Origin: Stentor coeruleus
Lineage: Eukaryota; Ciliophora; Heterotrichea; Heterotrichida; Stentoridae
Length of the DNA: 36,092 bases
Direction: 5' to 3'
Assembly (NCBI GenBank): GCA_001970955.1
Contig: MPUH01000762.1
Coordinates: 1 to 36,092 of the forward strand
Each line of letters begins with the position of its first letter. Positions within the stretch are counted from its first letter, which is position 1. The translations under genes were made by a program, and so were the position numbers. The notes beneath the pieces are model-generated. The model ran no database searches. It was given only the letters and a program-made list of their open reading frames with translations, and was not told where the DNA came from. Of this stretch, positions 28,522 through 36,092 are shown in pieces.

Positions 28522-30315
28522 CTAACTTAAACCCTTCAAACATATCAAACACTGTTTCTTCTTTTCTAAAATAAAACTTTTAAAAATGCACTCCTCATGA
28601 TAAGGATGTCCACAAGGTAAAACTCTAATATTTTTATCCCCATTGAAATTTTCTTTACATATCATACAAGTAGATATACCATTATAAGCATTTTTACTAT
28701 CAAGGTCAACTAATATAACCATTTTTTCAAAATTTTTTTCTGTTATTTCATCATCAAAAAGATTATCTTCTATTATTTTTGGAAATTGTGGGGATCCTGG
28801 TGTACAAGGTGATTGCTGGGAAATTTCAGCAGAATTTCTCATTATACAAGAATTTGTCCGTTTTGCATTTGGAATAGTGATTTTGATATTATTGATTTTA
28901 GCAAAGGATATTTTGTCTATTGCCATATCGATAGCCTTTATAAAAAATACTGATTTTTTATTCATTATCAGATCATTCTTTAGTTGTATGGATTTGTCAG
29001 GCATTTCTAAGTTTATACTTGCATCTGGTTTTGTTATAACAATATTTTCATTTTTTCCTTTATTTAGTTTTATAGCTCTAAACATTTTCTTCCTATTATT
29101 ATTAATACTCAAACAACATACTCCAGACCTAAATATTTCATACACAATCACAATAACCAATACTGTCACTGGTACCACAACATAAACAATAATTTTCTCA
29201 TCTGAAATCCTGTCCCCATATTCTTCAGTACAAAATTCCATATTCTCACTCAAAGTAAACTTATCATGACAACTCAAACATTTATCATAATGACTACATG
29301 TTTTACAATTATCACTACAATATAAACAATAACCATTTTCTAAATACATTCCATCAATACAAGCTGTACAATAACTTGATATTGATGTACAAGTAAAACA
29401 ATCCTTTCTACAACAATTCCCAAAGACATCTTGGATAAAATTACTACGACATTGTTCACAAATACTTGTTGTATTAGAACAAGATAAACAACCTATACTA
29501 TCACAATGTTTTTCTATGCATATACCTTCAAAAAGTTCATATCCTTCAAAGCATTCATAACAAAAAGTACTTGTGCAATTTTTACAAAAAAAATTAGAAC
29601 AATGGTAGCAGAAATCGTTAAATATCATGAAATTTGTAGGGCATGATAGACATGATGGGGATGATTCTGAGCATGTTAAGCAAGATGGATCACAACATTT
29701 CCCATTTTCTACCATAATATTCCCATTAGCACAAGAATCACAAAGAGTTTTATTTGTTTCACAGCTTTGACAACCACTACTCATACATTCATAACACCCT
29801 TTTTCTATTGTCATATAGTAACCATCAAGACATTCATTACATATATACGTATTATAAGGACAAAGTTTACAATTTTTATTATCACATGGAACACAGATTC
29901 CAGATTTGTTTATACCATATCCATCAATACAATATTCACATGCTGTGCTATCTTGAGTACAAGTATTACAATATTGATCAGAAGAACATTGAAGTGATCT
30001 TTGGATTTGTAAACAAATGTTGGGATAAAAACATAAACAATTTTCTAGGTCACATATTGGATCACAGAAACCATTTATTAGATTATAACCTTCAGAGCAT
30101 TGTAGGCATGTTGAATCTTTTTGTTGTAAACAATTTTCTATTGGATTTAAAAGTAAAGGGTTTTGGAGGTGGAGGCAACCTTGGATTGGGTCACGGGTAT
30201 AACCTTGAATACAGTTGATACAGATATTCTCACTTTTTGGGGAACAGAATTCACAGTTGATGATAAGACAGGATGCTAGTGTGTTTGGAAGTAGTAGAAG
30301 AATATGGTGTAGCAT
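28522..30315 (-). CDS. Cysteine-rich transmembrane protein with C-terminal RING-H2 finger
   Basis: A 597-residue type I membrane protein. A signal peptide (1-15, HILLLLPNTLA core) precedes a Cys-rich ectodomain to about residue 370. It is built of furin/growth-factor-receptor-like repeats of the form C-x-x-C...C-x-x-C-x-x-G-Y (for example CLQCSEGYNL, CEYCIDGYGI, CNECLDGYYM). One transmembrane helix lies at about 375-394 (IIVYVVVPVTVLVIVIVYEI). The cytosolic part is Lys-rich and ends in a RING-H2 finger from about residue 550: CMIC, then CGHPYHEEC, then CLIC. That gives C-C-C-H-H-C-C-C ligands and suggests an E3 ubiquitin ligase. A surface or vacuolar receptor-like ligase is inferred. Furin-like repeat proteins are abundant in ciliates. 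The start ATG is at 30315. Confidence 0.85.
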   Translation of the reverse strand: MLHHILLLLPNTLASCLIINCEFCSPKSENICINCIQGYTRDPIQGCLHLQNPLLLNPIENCLQQKDSTCLQCSEGYNLINGFCDPICDLENCLCFYPNICLQIQRSLQCSSDQYCNTCTQDSTACEYCIDGYGINKSGICVPCDNKNCKLCPYNTYICNECLDGYYMTIEKGCYECMSSGCQSCETNKTLCDSCANGNIMVENGKCCDPSCLTCSESSPSCLSCPTNFMIFNDFCYHCSNFFCKNCTSTFCYECFEGYELFEGICIEKHCDSIGCLSCSNTTSICEQCRSNFIQDVFGNCCRKDCFTCTSISSYCTACIDGMYLENGYCLYCSDNCKTCSHYDKCLSCHDKFTLSENMEFCTEEYGDRISDEKIIVYVVVPVTVLVIVIVYEIFRSGVCCLSINNNRKKMFRAIKLNKGKNENIVITKPDASINLEMPDKSIQLKNDLIMNKKSVFFIKAIDMAIDKISFAKINNIKITIPNAKRTNSCIMRNSAEISQQSPCTPGSPQFPKIIEDNLFDDEITEKNFEKMVILVDLDSKNAYNGISTCMICKENFNGDKNIRVLPCGHPYHEECIFKSFILEKKKQCLICLKGLS

Positions 30316-30870
30316 TGTAATTTTGATTATGGGGTTTATGAAAAGTAGTGAAAGATTTTAAGATGATAATGATATTTGAAAATCATTTAGAAGGCTGTTT
30401 TTGGATTTAAATTTTTAGGTTTATTGGCATGAGATTGATAATTTGGATTTGATGTATTTTGATATTGAAAATAGGCTAGCTATGCGTTTTAATTGATTAT
30501 TTTACTACCATAAAATTATTTTTACAATCAAAAGCAACTTATTCTCATACTTTCACCTTAAACCTAAACTAAATATATCTCAATATTTTTAACATTGCTT
30601 AAAACCTCACTGCATTAAAACATCTTTCAGCAGCAGTAAAAAACTGAATTTCCATCACAAACCCATAATTCCCATCATCATCTTCCAAACTAATCCAAAT
30701 CCTCAAAAATAAAAAAACCAATATTCATTTTCAAATCACCTTCAAAGCAAAATAACATCCCCTAAATCCAAAAAACCATTTCCTTCTCACAATCAAAATT
30801 TAACACTTCAACAACATCCCTACCACAATCCAATAATTCTAAATATCAAGTAAAATCAAAACTAATCTAC
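30316..30870. other. Spacer with sharp strand-composition switch
   Basis: 555 bp with no gene seen. From 30316 to about 30480 the plus strand is G-rich (upstream of the minus-strand RING gene). From about 30500 to 30870 it is C-rich with almost no G (downstream of the minus-strand acyl-CoA synthetase gene). Confidence 0.5.
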
Positions 30871-32535
30871 TTATTTAACCTCAGCATACTCTTCCTTCAT
30901 CTTATACTTCATAACTTTCCCAGTCACTGTAGTTGGGAAATTCTCAACAAACTTAATAATCTTCGGTACTTTAAAATGAGCTATTTTCCCTTTACAAAAC
31001 TCTTCAATATCCTTACTACTCAAAACCTTCCCGGTATTTCTGACCTTTATCCACGCTGCAACTTTTTCCCCATAAAACTCATCCTGTACCCCAAAAACAT
31101 GAACTTCTTCAATATCCGGATGAGTAGACAAAAACTCTTCAACTTCACTAGGATAAATATTTTCACCTCCTCTAATAATCATATCTTTACTTCTACCAAC
31201 AATCCTCAAATATCCTTTTTCATCCATAATTCCTTGATCTTCAGTAAGCATCCATCTATCTTCAGTTATAGCTTTTTTAGTAGCTTTTTCATCACCCCAA
31301 TATCCTTTCATAACCAAATACCCTCTTGTACAAATTTCCCCAACTTCCCCACGTTCAACAATTTCCCCATTAGCATTAACAATTTTACATTCAACATGTG
31401 GATGTATTGTCCCAACAGTAGAAATCCTTTTTTCAAAATCTTCATGTAAATGTGATTGAAATGATACTGGTGAAGTTTCTGTCATACCATAACAATTTGT
31501 CATTTCAGTTATCCCAAGAATATCAATAATCTGTCTCATAAGTTCAGGAACACATACAGCTCCAGCTACAACTCCAGTTCTTAAAGAATTAAGTTTAAGT
31601 TTTTCTTTAAGTTGTTCTCTAACACATGCTACAAACATAGTTGGGACTCCATATAAAGATGTACATCTTTCTTTAGCTACTGCATGAATAGTTGAATGAG
31701 CATTGAAAGAAAAATCAGGATATACCATTGCCGATCCATGACTTATACAAGCTAAATTTCCTATAACCATACCAAAACAATGATATAATGGGACTGGGAT
31801 TGCAACTCTATCATGACTTGTATATTTTAAAGTATCAGCGATATAATAACCATTATTCACAATATTAAAATGACTTAATGTTGCTGCTTTAGGTCGACCA
31901 GTTGTCCCTGAGGTGAATTGAATATTAGTCGGGTCATCAAAATTCACAGATTGAGTTCTTTCACGATAGTTTTCAAAAGGCATATCATAAAGGCTATCAA
32001 ATTGTAACATCCCAGGTTCTTTTCTGTTACCAATAAGGATTATATGTTTTAATGATGGAAGTGATGTTAGGTTTAAAGTTGTAGATTGACGGTGGTTTAA
32101 CCCAGGGTCAATTTTTGTTAGTAAGTCGATATAGTCTGTATGTTTGAAACCTCGGGTCATGATTAAAGCAGAAACTTCAACTTTATTAAGAGCATGTTCA
32201 AGTTCTATAACTTGATATGCGGGGTTTATATTCACTAGGATTAGATCGGCTAATGATGCAGCCATTTGAGTTAGAAGCCATTCTTTACAGTTTGGCGCAT
32301 ATATGCCAACTCTTGCTTGTTTTGGAAGCCCTAAAGATAATAAACCTTGGGCTATTGCTTCTGATCTTTGTAGAAGCTCGGTATAAGTCCATGTCACACC
32401 TTCATGAACACTTGCTACAGCGTCGTGTTTACCCCATTTCTGAGCTGATAAACGTAAAAGGTCTCCTACGGTATGAGAAGTAAGACCTTTACCTCCACCT
32501 GCAGAGTAGCTTAGATGCTTGATTCTGCTTGCCAT
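30871..32535 (-). CDS. Acyl-CoA synthetase, ACSF2-like
   Basis: A 554-residue AMP-forming acyl-CoA synthetase that activates a fatty acid with ATP and joins it to CoA. Motifs run in the expected order: P-loop FTSGTTGRPKAATLSH (about 207-222), A5 motif NCYGMTETSP (about 347-356), GEICTRGYLVMKGYW (about 399-413), the hinge region GRSKDMIIRGGENIYPSEVE (447-466), and the catalytic lysine K540 in TVTGKVMKYKM. FCKGKIAHFKVPK and IIRGGENIYP closely resemble ACSF2, a medium-chain synthetase of mitochondria. In the usual TGD motif the sequence is TED (431-433): the glycine is replaced by glutamate but the ribose-binding aspartate is kept. No clear peroxisomal signal (C-terminus AEVK) is present. The stop is TAA. 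Confidence 0.92.
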   Translation of the reverse strand: MASRIKHLSYSAGGGKGLTSHTVGDLLRLSAQKWGKHDAVASVHEGVTWTYTELLQRSEAIAQGLLSLGLPKQARVGIYAPNCKEWLLTQMAASLADLILVNINPAYQVIELEHALNKVEVSALIMTRGFKHTDYIDLLTKIDPGLNHRQSTTLNLTSLPSLKHIILIGNRKEPGMLQFDSLYDMPFENYRERTQSVNFDDPTNIQFTSGTTGRPKAATLSHFNIVNNGYYIADTLKYTSHDRVAIPVPLYHCFGMVIGNLACISHGSAMVYPDFSFNAHSTIHAVAKERCTSLYGVPTMFVACVREQLKEKLKLNSLRTGVVAGAVCVPELMRQIIDILGITEMTNCYGMTETSPVSFQSHLHEDFEKRISTVGTIHPHVECKIVNANGEIVERGEVGEICTRGYLVMKGYWGDEKATKKAITEDRWMLTEDQGIMDEKGYLRIVGRSKDMIIRGGENIYPSEVEEFLSTHPDIEEVHVFGVQDEFYGEKVAAWIKVRNTGKVLSSKDIEEFCKGKIAHFKVPKIIKFVENFPTTVTGKVMKYKMKEEYAEVK

Positions 32536-32838
32536 TTATTATAAGATTTACTCCATAAGTTTAGGTATTATTATTGAGGCTAACAGGAATATTGAGATAT
32601 GATTTTATGATGAAAATAAACTTTAAGGAAGGCTCGAGGATTTCTTTATGACTTCCCATTCAATATAACATAAAAAAAATTCATATTTCTATATGCATTC
32701 ACAAATACTCATAAATTTCTAAAAATCTTCCAAATACCCAAATTCTATTCATATCCTCACTTCCTATTTTATAAATAAAATACCAAAAAACCTATTTTCC
32801 AACTAAAAAAACCCCAAAAATACTAAAATCTACAAACT
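32536..32838. other. Spacer between tandem minus-strand genes
   Basis: Nothing coding is seen. The plus strand is G-containing from 32536 to about 32640 (upstream of the acyl-CoA synthetase gene) and then C-rich. 32701-32820 holds 29 C and no G (downstream of the WD40 gene). Confidence 0.6.
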
Positions 32839-34219
32839 TTATATCCTAAAAATCTTAATCTCGCTATACCCACTCACAGCTGCTAAAAGTTCATTTTCTT
32901 CATCAATTTCAATTCTTAAAACATTTTCTTCAAAAATCTTCAAAGCCAACAACAACTGAAAAATAACCGCATGCCATATAACCAGCATTCCATTCTAAAT
33001 AAATTCTTACTGAATATCCTGCATATATCCTATCCTGATTTCTCATATACCTTATACAAGTAATCTCACAGTTTTCTAACTGTGGATGAAATCTTGATAA
33101 AAGCTCAGATTCCTTATTATCAGAAAAAGCCATAATACAAGCTCCAGAAGCAACATAAACAATACCCCATTTGATATCTATTTCCCTTATACAGTTTTCA
33201 CATGTAAATATATAAAGGAATTTCGGGGAATAATTTTCTAAACAATATACGAGAATTTTACCTTTTTCAGTCCCTATGAAGATTTTTTTAGTCAAAATAT
33301 CAGTTTGTAAACATTTGAGTTTATCAGAATCTAACCTTTGTTTAAGACTCCCTCCGCCTATATTTTCGATATTTTGATTTGAATCTGCTTGGAAATTACA
33401 TGTAGAAATTTTTAAGATGCTATCGGTGCTTATTGTAAATATCAGGTTATCAAAACCTGAAATTGATATTATTGATGTGGTGTGGATGGGGAATGTTCGC
33501 TTATTGGAGATACTTAGTTTATCGCTATCGAAGATCCCTTTGGAGTTCGCAGCAAGTTTCATTTTGAATTTTATTAGGAGAATGTCCCCGGATTCTAAAC
33601 CAAAAATCGCTTCAAAAGTATTTTCATTCCAATAACAACATTTAACCCGCTGTTTAATTTCCTGTGAATCAATTTTAAAAAGTGCTTCATCAAACCCAAG
33701 TACCACAACTTCTCCCATAGACTGTTTCTCAATCAATGACCAAAGTTTACTAATTCCTCTATACCTTTTAACATATTCACAACAAGCTAAAACTCCTCTA
33801 ACACTTGGTATTAAATTAAATGCTGTAATTGTATAAGTATTTGATGCTTTAATTGATGATATAAATTCAATTGGTTTTTTTAGTAAGCAATTATCTTCTG
33901 TTTTATCATATAAAAGAAGTTCTTCGATATAAGGGTAAGTAAAGAAGTCTTCTCGAAATCTTAGATGATAAAAAAACAAGGATAGATGGTCTTGAAGGCT
34001 ATCAAGATAAGCGTTTTCATATGATTCGAGCTTAGGCCAAGGGCAATTTGGTAATAGAAAAAGATGATTAAGGGTTGATTTATATGCAGATATGAAGTCT
34101 TCGAAGGTAAATTCAGTAAACCAAGCATGATCAAGTTGACAACAGACTGCGACAAAACTTAGGGATTTTTTTTTAGCATTCGGCTTGCGACCTACAACTT
34201 TTACTATGTACTCTGACAT
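32839..34219 (-). CDS. WD40-repeat protein with a 16-nt intron
   Basis: A 454-residue protein after removal of one intron (32995-33010). The reading frame begins at the ATG at 34219 (MSEYIVKVVGRKPNAKKKSL). The N-terminal 110 residues may be a PX-like lipid-binding domain (TEFTFEDFISAYKSTLNHLF region, then a helical stretch), but this is weak. The rest is made of beta-propeller repeats, seen as GLESGDILLIKF, GTEKGKILVYCL, VASGACIMAF and YAGYSNGMLVIWHA. Without splicing the frame ends early at 32930. With it the last propeller strand pair (NVLRIEIDEENELLAAVSGY, then SEIKIFRI) is restored and ends at TAA 32841-32839. A trafficking or scaffold role would be inference. Confidence 0.82.
32995..33010 (-). 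other. 16-nt spliceosomal intron
   Basis: On the coding strand the sequence is GTAAGAATTTATTTAG, with GT and AG ends. Removal joins TAT TCA to AAT GGA and shifts the frame into one that completes a WD40 repeat and ends at a later TAA. This size is characteristic of heterotrich ciliates. Confidence 0.88.
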
Positions 34220-34799
34220 TTTTTCTTGGAAGTTCAAGAAAAATTATGATTTTATTAGTGTGGATTTTTAGGTTAAATAATAGAGAGTAGAAGATTTTTG
34301 TATGTGTAAAATAAGATTTAGTATTTTTGTAGGTAAATGGATATAATGATTAAGGATAAGTATGATATTAGATGATTTTCACATCCAATTATACTGAAAG
34401 AATTATTCTAATTCAAAGGATATTTGAAATTACTGATATAATTATTTTTATAAGTAATTACATATATATATGGCTCAATAAACCATAATTTTTTTTTATT
34501 ATCACCTATAAAATGCACACATAAAAAACAAAGTATATAATACAGCAAACCACATCAGAGCCATAATTTTTTCATCAGAAGCTAATTTTTTTAAAGAAAA
34601 AGCTTTTAGTTTAGCCTTTTAAAATACTGATAAATGCTTATTTCTATGTTCATCAAAACATACTCAATTTTTCAAATAAACAAAATACAATTTGATTCTC
34701 CCTAAATCTATCTTCCACACTTCTTCTTATAAACTATCTTAGATACTAAATTTTCCTCTAATCTCAATTCAAAATCCTATCTAAACTTAAAAACTAATA
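34220..34799. other. Divergent spacer
   Basis: 580 bp with no gene seen. The left part (34250-34400) is G-containing and C-poor (upstream of the WD40 gene, minus strand). The right part from about 34640 is C-rich and nearly G-free (upstream of the plus-strand gene at 34800). Confidence 0.5.
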
Positions 34800-36092
34800 A
34801 TGAGTGCATTAGGGCGAAAAATATCAACCGCCTCCGAAGATTTAGATTCTATAAAAACTGAACTAAAATCTTATACCGAAAAGGCAACAATGATAAAAAG
34901 CTTATGGAAAGATTTCAATAGCCTTCTAAAAACTTTAATTATAGGCTATGTAAATTTCGGCAGAAAGCATACAGATGAATCAGAAAACTTAGTTTCCTAC
35001 AAATTGAAGCTAAAAAACTCATTTTGCCTAAGCGAGATACTGTTTATTATTGGATCCTATTCAAACTCTATTGGGAATTATTTTTGCTCTCAAGCATATG
35101 ATCTAACCCATACTTTAAAATCTAAAAGCAATGCTTTTTCTATAGAAATTGAGTTGTTTTTGGATATTGTTAAGAAAAACTCGTCTAATACTTTTATAAG
35201 CTCTATAAAAATCTTATCTGAAATCAAATCAGAATCTTTAAAATTAGGAAAATCGCAATATGAGTATTGTGAAGTAAAAAATCTTCGATTACAACTTGAA
35301 TCTAATAATAATGACGATAGTAAAACAACTAAGCTTGGGTTGATGAACTTTTGTATAGAAATATATGAGTATTGTGAAGTAAAAAATCTTCGATTACAAC
35401 TTGAATCTAATAACAATGACGATAGTAAAGCAACTAAGCTTGGGTTGATGAACTTGGAGTTTAAGCTGAATAATACAATAATATTATTAGAAGAAAGTAT
35501 TCAAGCTCTTTTTGAACTTTTGTATAGAAATATAAAAGAACTTAATGGGTTTATTGTGAAGTTCTTTGATTCAATGACTGAACTTGAGATGAAGTATGTT
35601 GAAAATATTGATATTATTGTTAGGGATATAAAAAGACTTGCTTTTTGTTTGGCGGAATTTAGAAAAGATGCTTCGGAAAGGATGAAACACGCTTTACTTG
35701 CAGTATCGGTGGAAGGTGTTGGCAATTTTGTATGGACGAAAGGGCAGATAATAGAAAAAAGTGATGAGAATTTAGGCATTTTAGGCATTATTAGGAATTA
35801 TTTGACCCAAATTGCTGATGTTGAGGAATATCTAAATGTTTCATATACGAAAACTAGAAAAGCATCATTTTTAAGCCAAAACCCTAATAACTTGATATTT
35901 AAAACAGATTCCAAACTTCAAGACTTAGAGTCAATTTTCACAAGTCATCAAACATATGCAGAAAATATAAGAAAAACCTTAATAACCCCACTAGAATCTC
36001 TTCTTGACCACTACAAAACCCTAAACTTCTCCACCCAACTCTCAATAAAAAAAATCACTTTCAGCTTCAAAAAAGCAAAAGAATTCCTAATC
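34800..36092 (+). CDS. Helical protein, possibly BAR-like, truncated by the window end
   Basis: An open frame from ATG 34800 to the last base, 431 codons with no stop, so the gene continues beyond the window. The protein (MSALGRKISTASEDLDSIKT start) is almost entirely helical, with long runs of Leu, Ile, Glu, Lys and Ser, and no signal peptide or membrane segment. The opening (SEDLDSIKTELKSYTEKATM, then IKSLWKDFNSLLKTLIIGYV) resembles the first helices of BAR/F-BAR-like membrane-bending domains, but I cannot assign a family. Residues about 153-218 contain a duplicated 31-residue unit (YEYCEVKNLRLQLESNNNDD and onward). The upstream flank is C-rich and G-free, as for other plus-strand genes, supporting the start. 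Confidence 0.75.
   Translation, partial: MSALGRKISTASEDLDSIKTELKSYTEKATMIKSLWKDFNSLLKTLIIGYVNFGRKHTDESENLVSYKLKLKNSFCLSEILFIIGSYSNSIGNYFCSQAYDLTHTLKSKSNAFSIEIELFLDIVKKNSSNTFISSIKILSEIKSESLKLGKSQYEYCEVKNLRLQLESNNNDDSKTTKLGLMNFCIEIYEYCEVKNLRLQLESNNNDDSKATKLGLMNLEFKLNNTIILLEESIQALFELLYRNIKELNGFIVKFFDSMTELEMKYVENIDIIVRDIKRLAFCLAEFRKDASERMKHALLAVSVEGVGNFVWTKGQIIEKSDENLGILGIIRNYLTQIADVEEYLNVSYTKTRKASFLSQNPNNLIFKTDSKLQDLESIFTSHQTYAENIRKTLITPLESLLDHYKTLNFSTQLSIKKITFSFKKAKEFLI
35258..35455 (+). repeat. In-frame 93-bp direct repeat with 12-bp insert
   Basis: Copy 1 (35258-35350) and copy 2 (35363-35455) differ at only two bases. The 12-bp spacer (35351-35362) makes the offset 105 bp, exactly 35 codons, so the frame is kept. 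The spacer with its flanks copies a sequence found further downstream at 35514-35534. Confidence 0.92.

Noticed and set aside
34220..34237. Six-codon upstream extension of the WD40 gene
   Set aside because: It depends on a TTG start; the first ATG, at 34219, is preferred.
35090..35788. Minus-strand ORFs at the right end
   Set aside because: They are shadows of the plus-strand frame open from 34800 to the window end, and one starts at TTG.

Overview
The window looks like macronuclear DNA of a heterotrich ciliate, most likely Stentor or a close relative. It is AT-rich, genes are tightly packed on both strands, and the reading frames use the standard genetic code: tryptophan is TGG and TGA ends at least three genes (5659-6525, 12999-14084, 15525-16040). 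One gene carries a 16-nt GT...AG intron whose removal restores the last WD40 repeat; 15-16 nt introns are a known hallmark of heterotrichs. The gene set is plainly eukaryotic (ribosomal protein eL29, AP-4 mu, a BET-type bromodomain protein, Pumilio repeats). The species call is inference from these traits.

Layout. 1-6.5 kb: histidine phosphatase (-), ankyrin-SAM-SAM protein (+), acid ceramidase/NAAA-like amidase (+), CNNM-type membrane protein (+), then eL29 and a FYVE-type zinc finger/coiled-coil protein (both -). 6.5-10.1 kb: a poor region with two single-N gaps, local duplications, coding-like debris and a frame-disrupted SPATA17-like IQ gene. 10.1-16.7 kb: coiled-coil protein, DTW-domain protein, Pumilio-repeat protein, MEA1-like protein and a basic unknown (all +), then a membrane protein (-). 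17.4-22.6 kb: basic unknown (-) and gamma-glutamylcyclotransferase-like gene (+) sharing a 70-bp divergent promoter; ATP synthase delta-like gene (+) and BET-like gene (-) whose stop codons are 3 bp apart; R2R3 Myb gene (+). 22.6-36.1 kb: orphan 524-residue protein (+), AP-4 mu (-), Cys-rich transmembrane RING-H2 protein (-), ACSF2-like acyl-CoA synthetase (-), intron-containing WD40 protein (-), and a 3'-truncated helical protein (+) running off the window end.

There is no operon or pathway cluster. The genes are ordinary housekeeping, signalling, trafficking and chromatin genes, each apparently with its own short promoter. I saw no tRNA, rRNA, CRISPR, transposase, telomere or viral gene.

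The most striking non-gene signal is a strand-specific base-composition pattern in the spacers. Read on the coding strand, upstream flanks are C-rich and nearly G-free, and downstream flanks are G-rich and nearly C-free. Some tandem genes show a sharp switch between them. Also notable are an in-frame duplication with a templated insertion at 35258-35533, and clusters of coding-like remnants in the long spacers.
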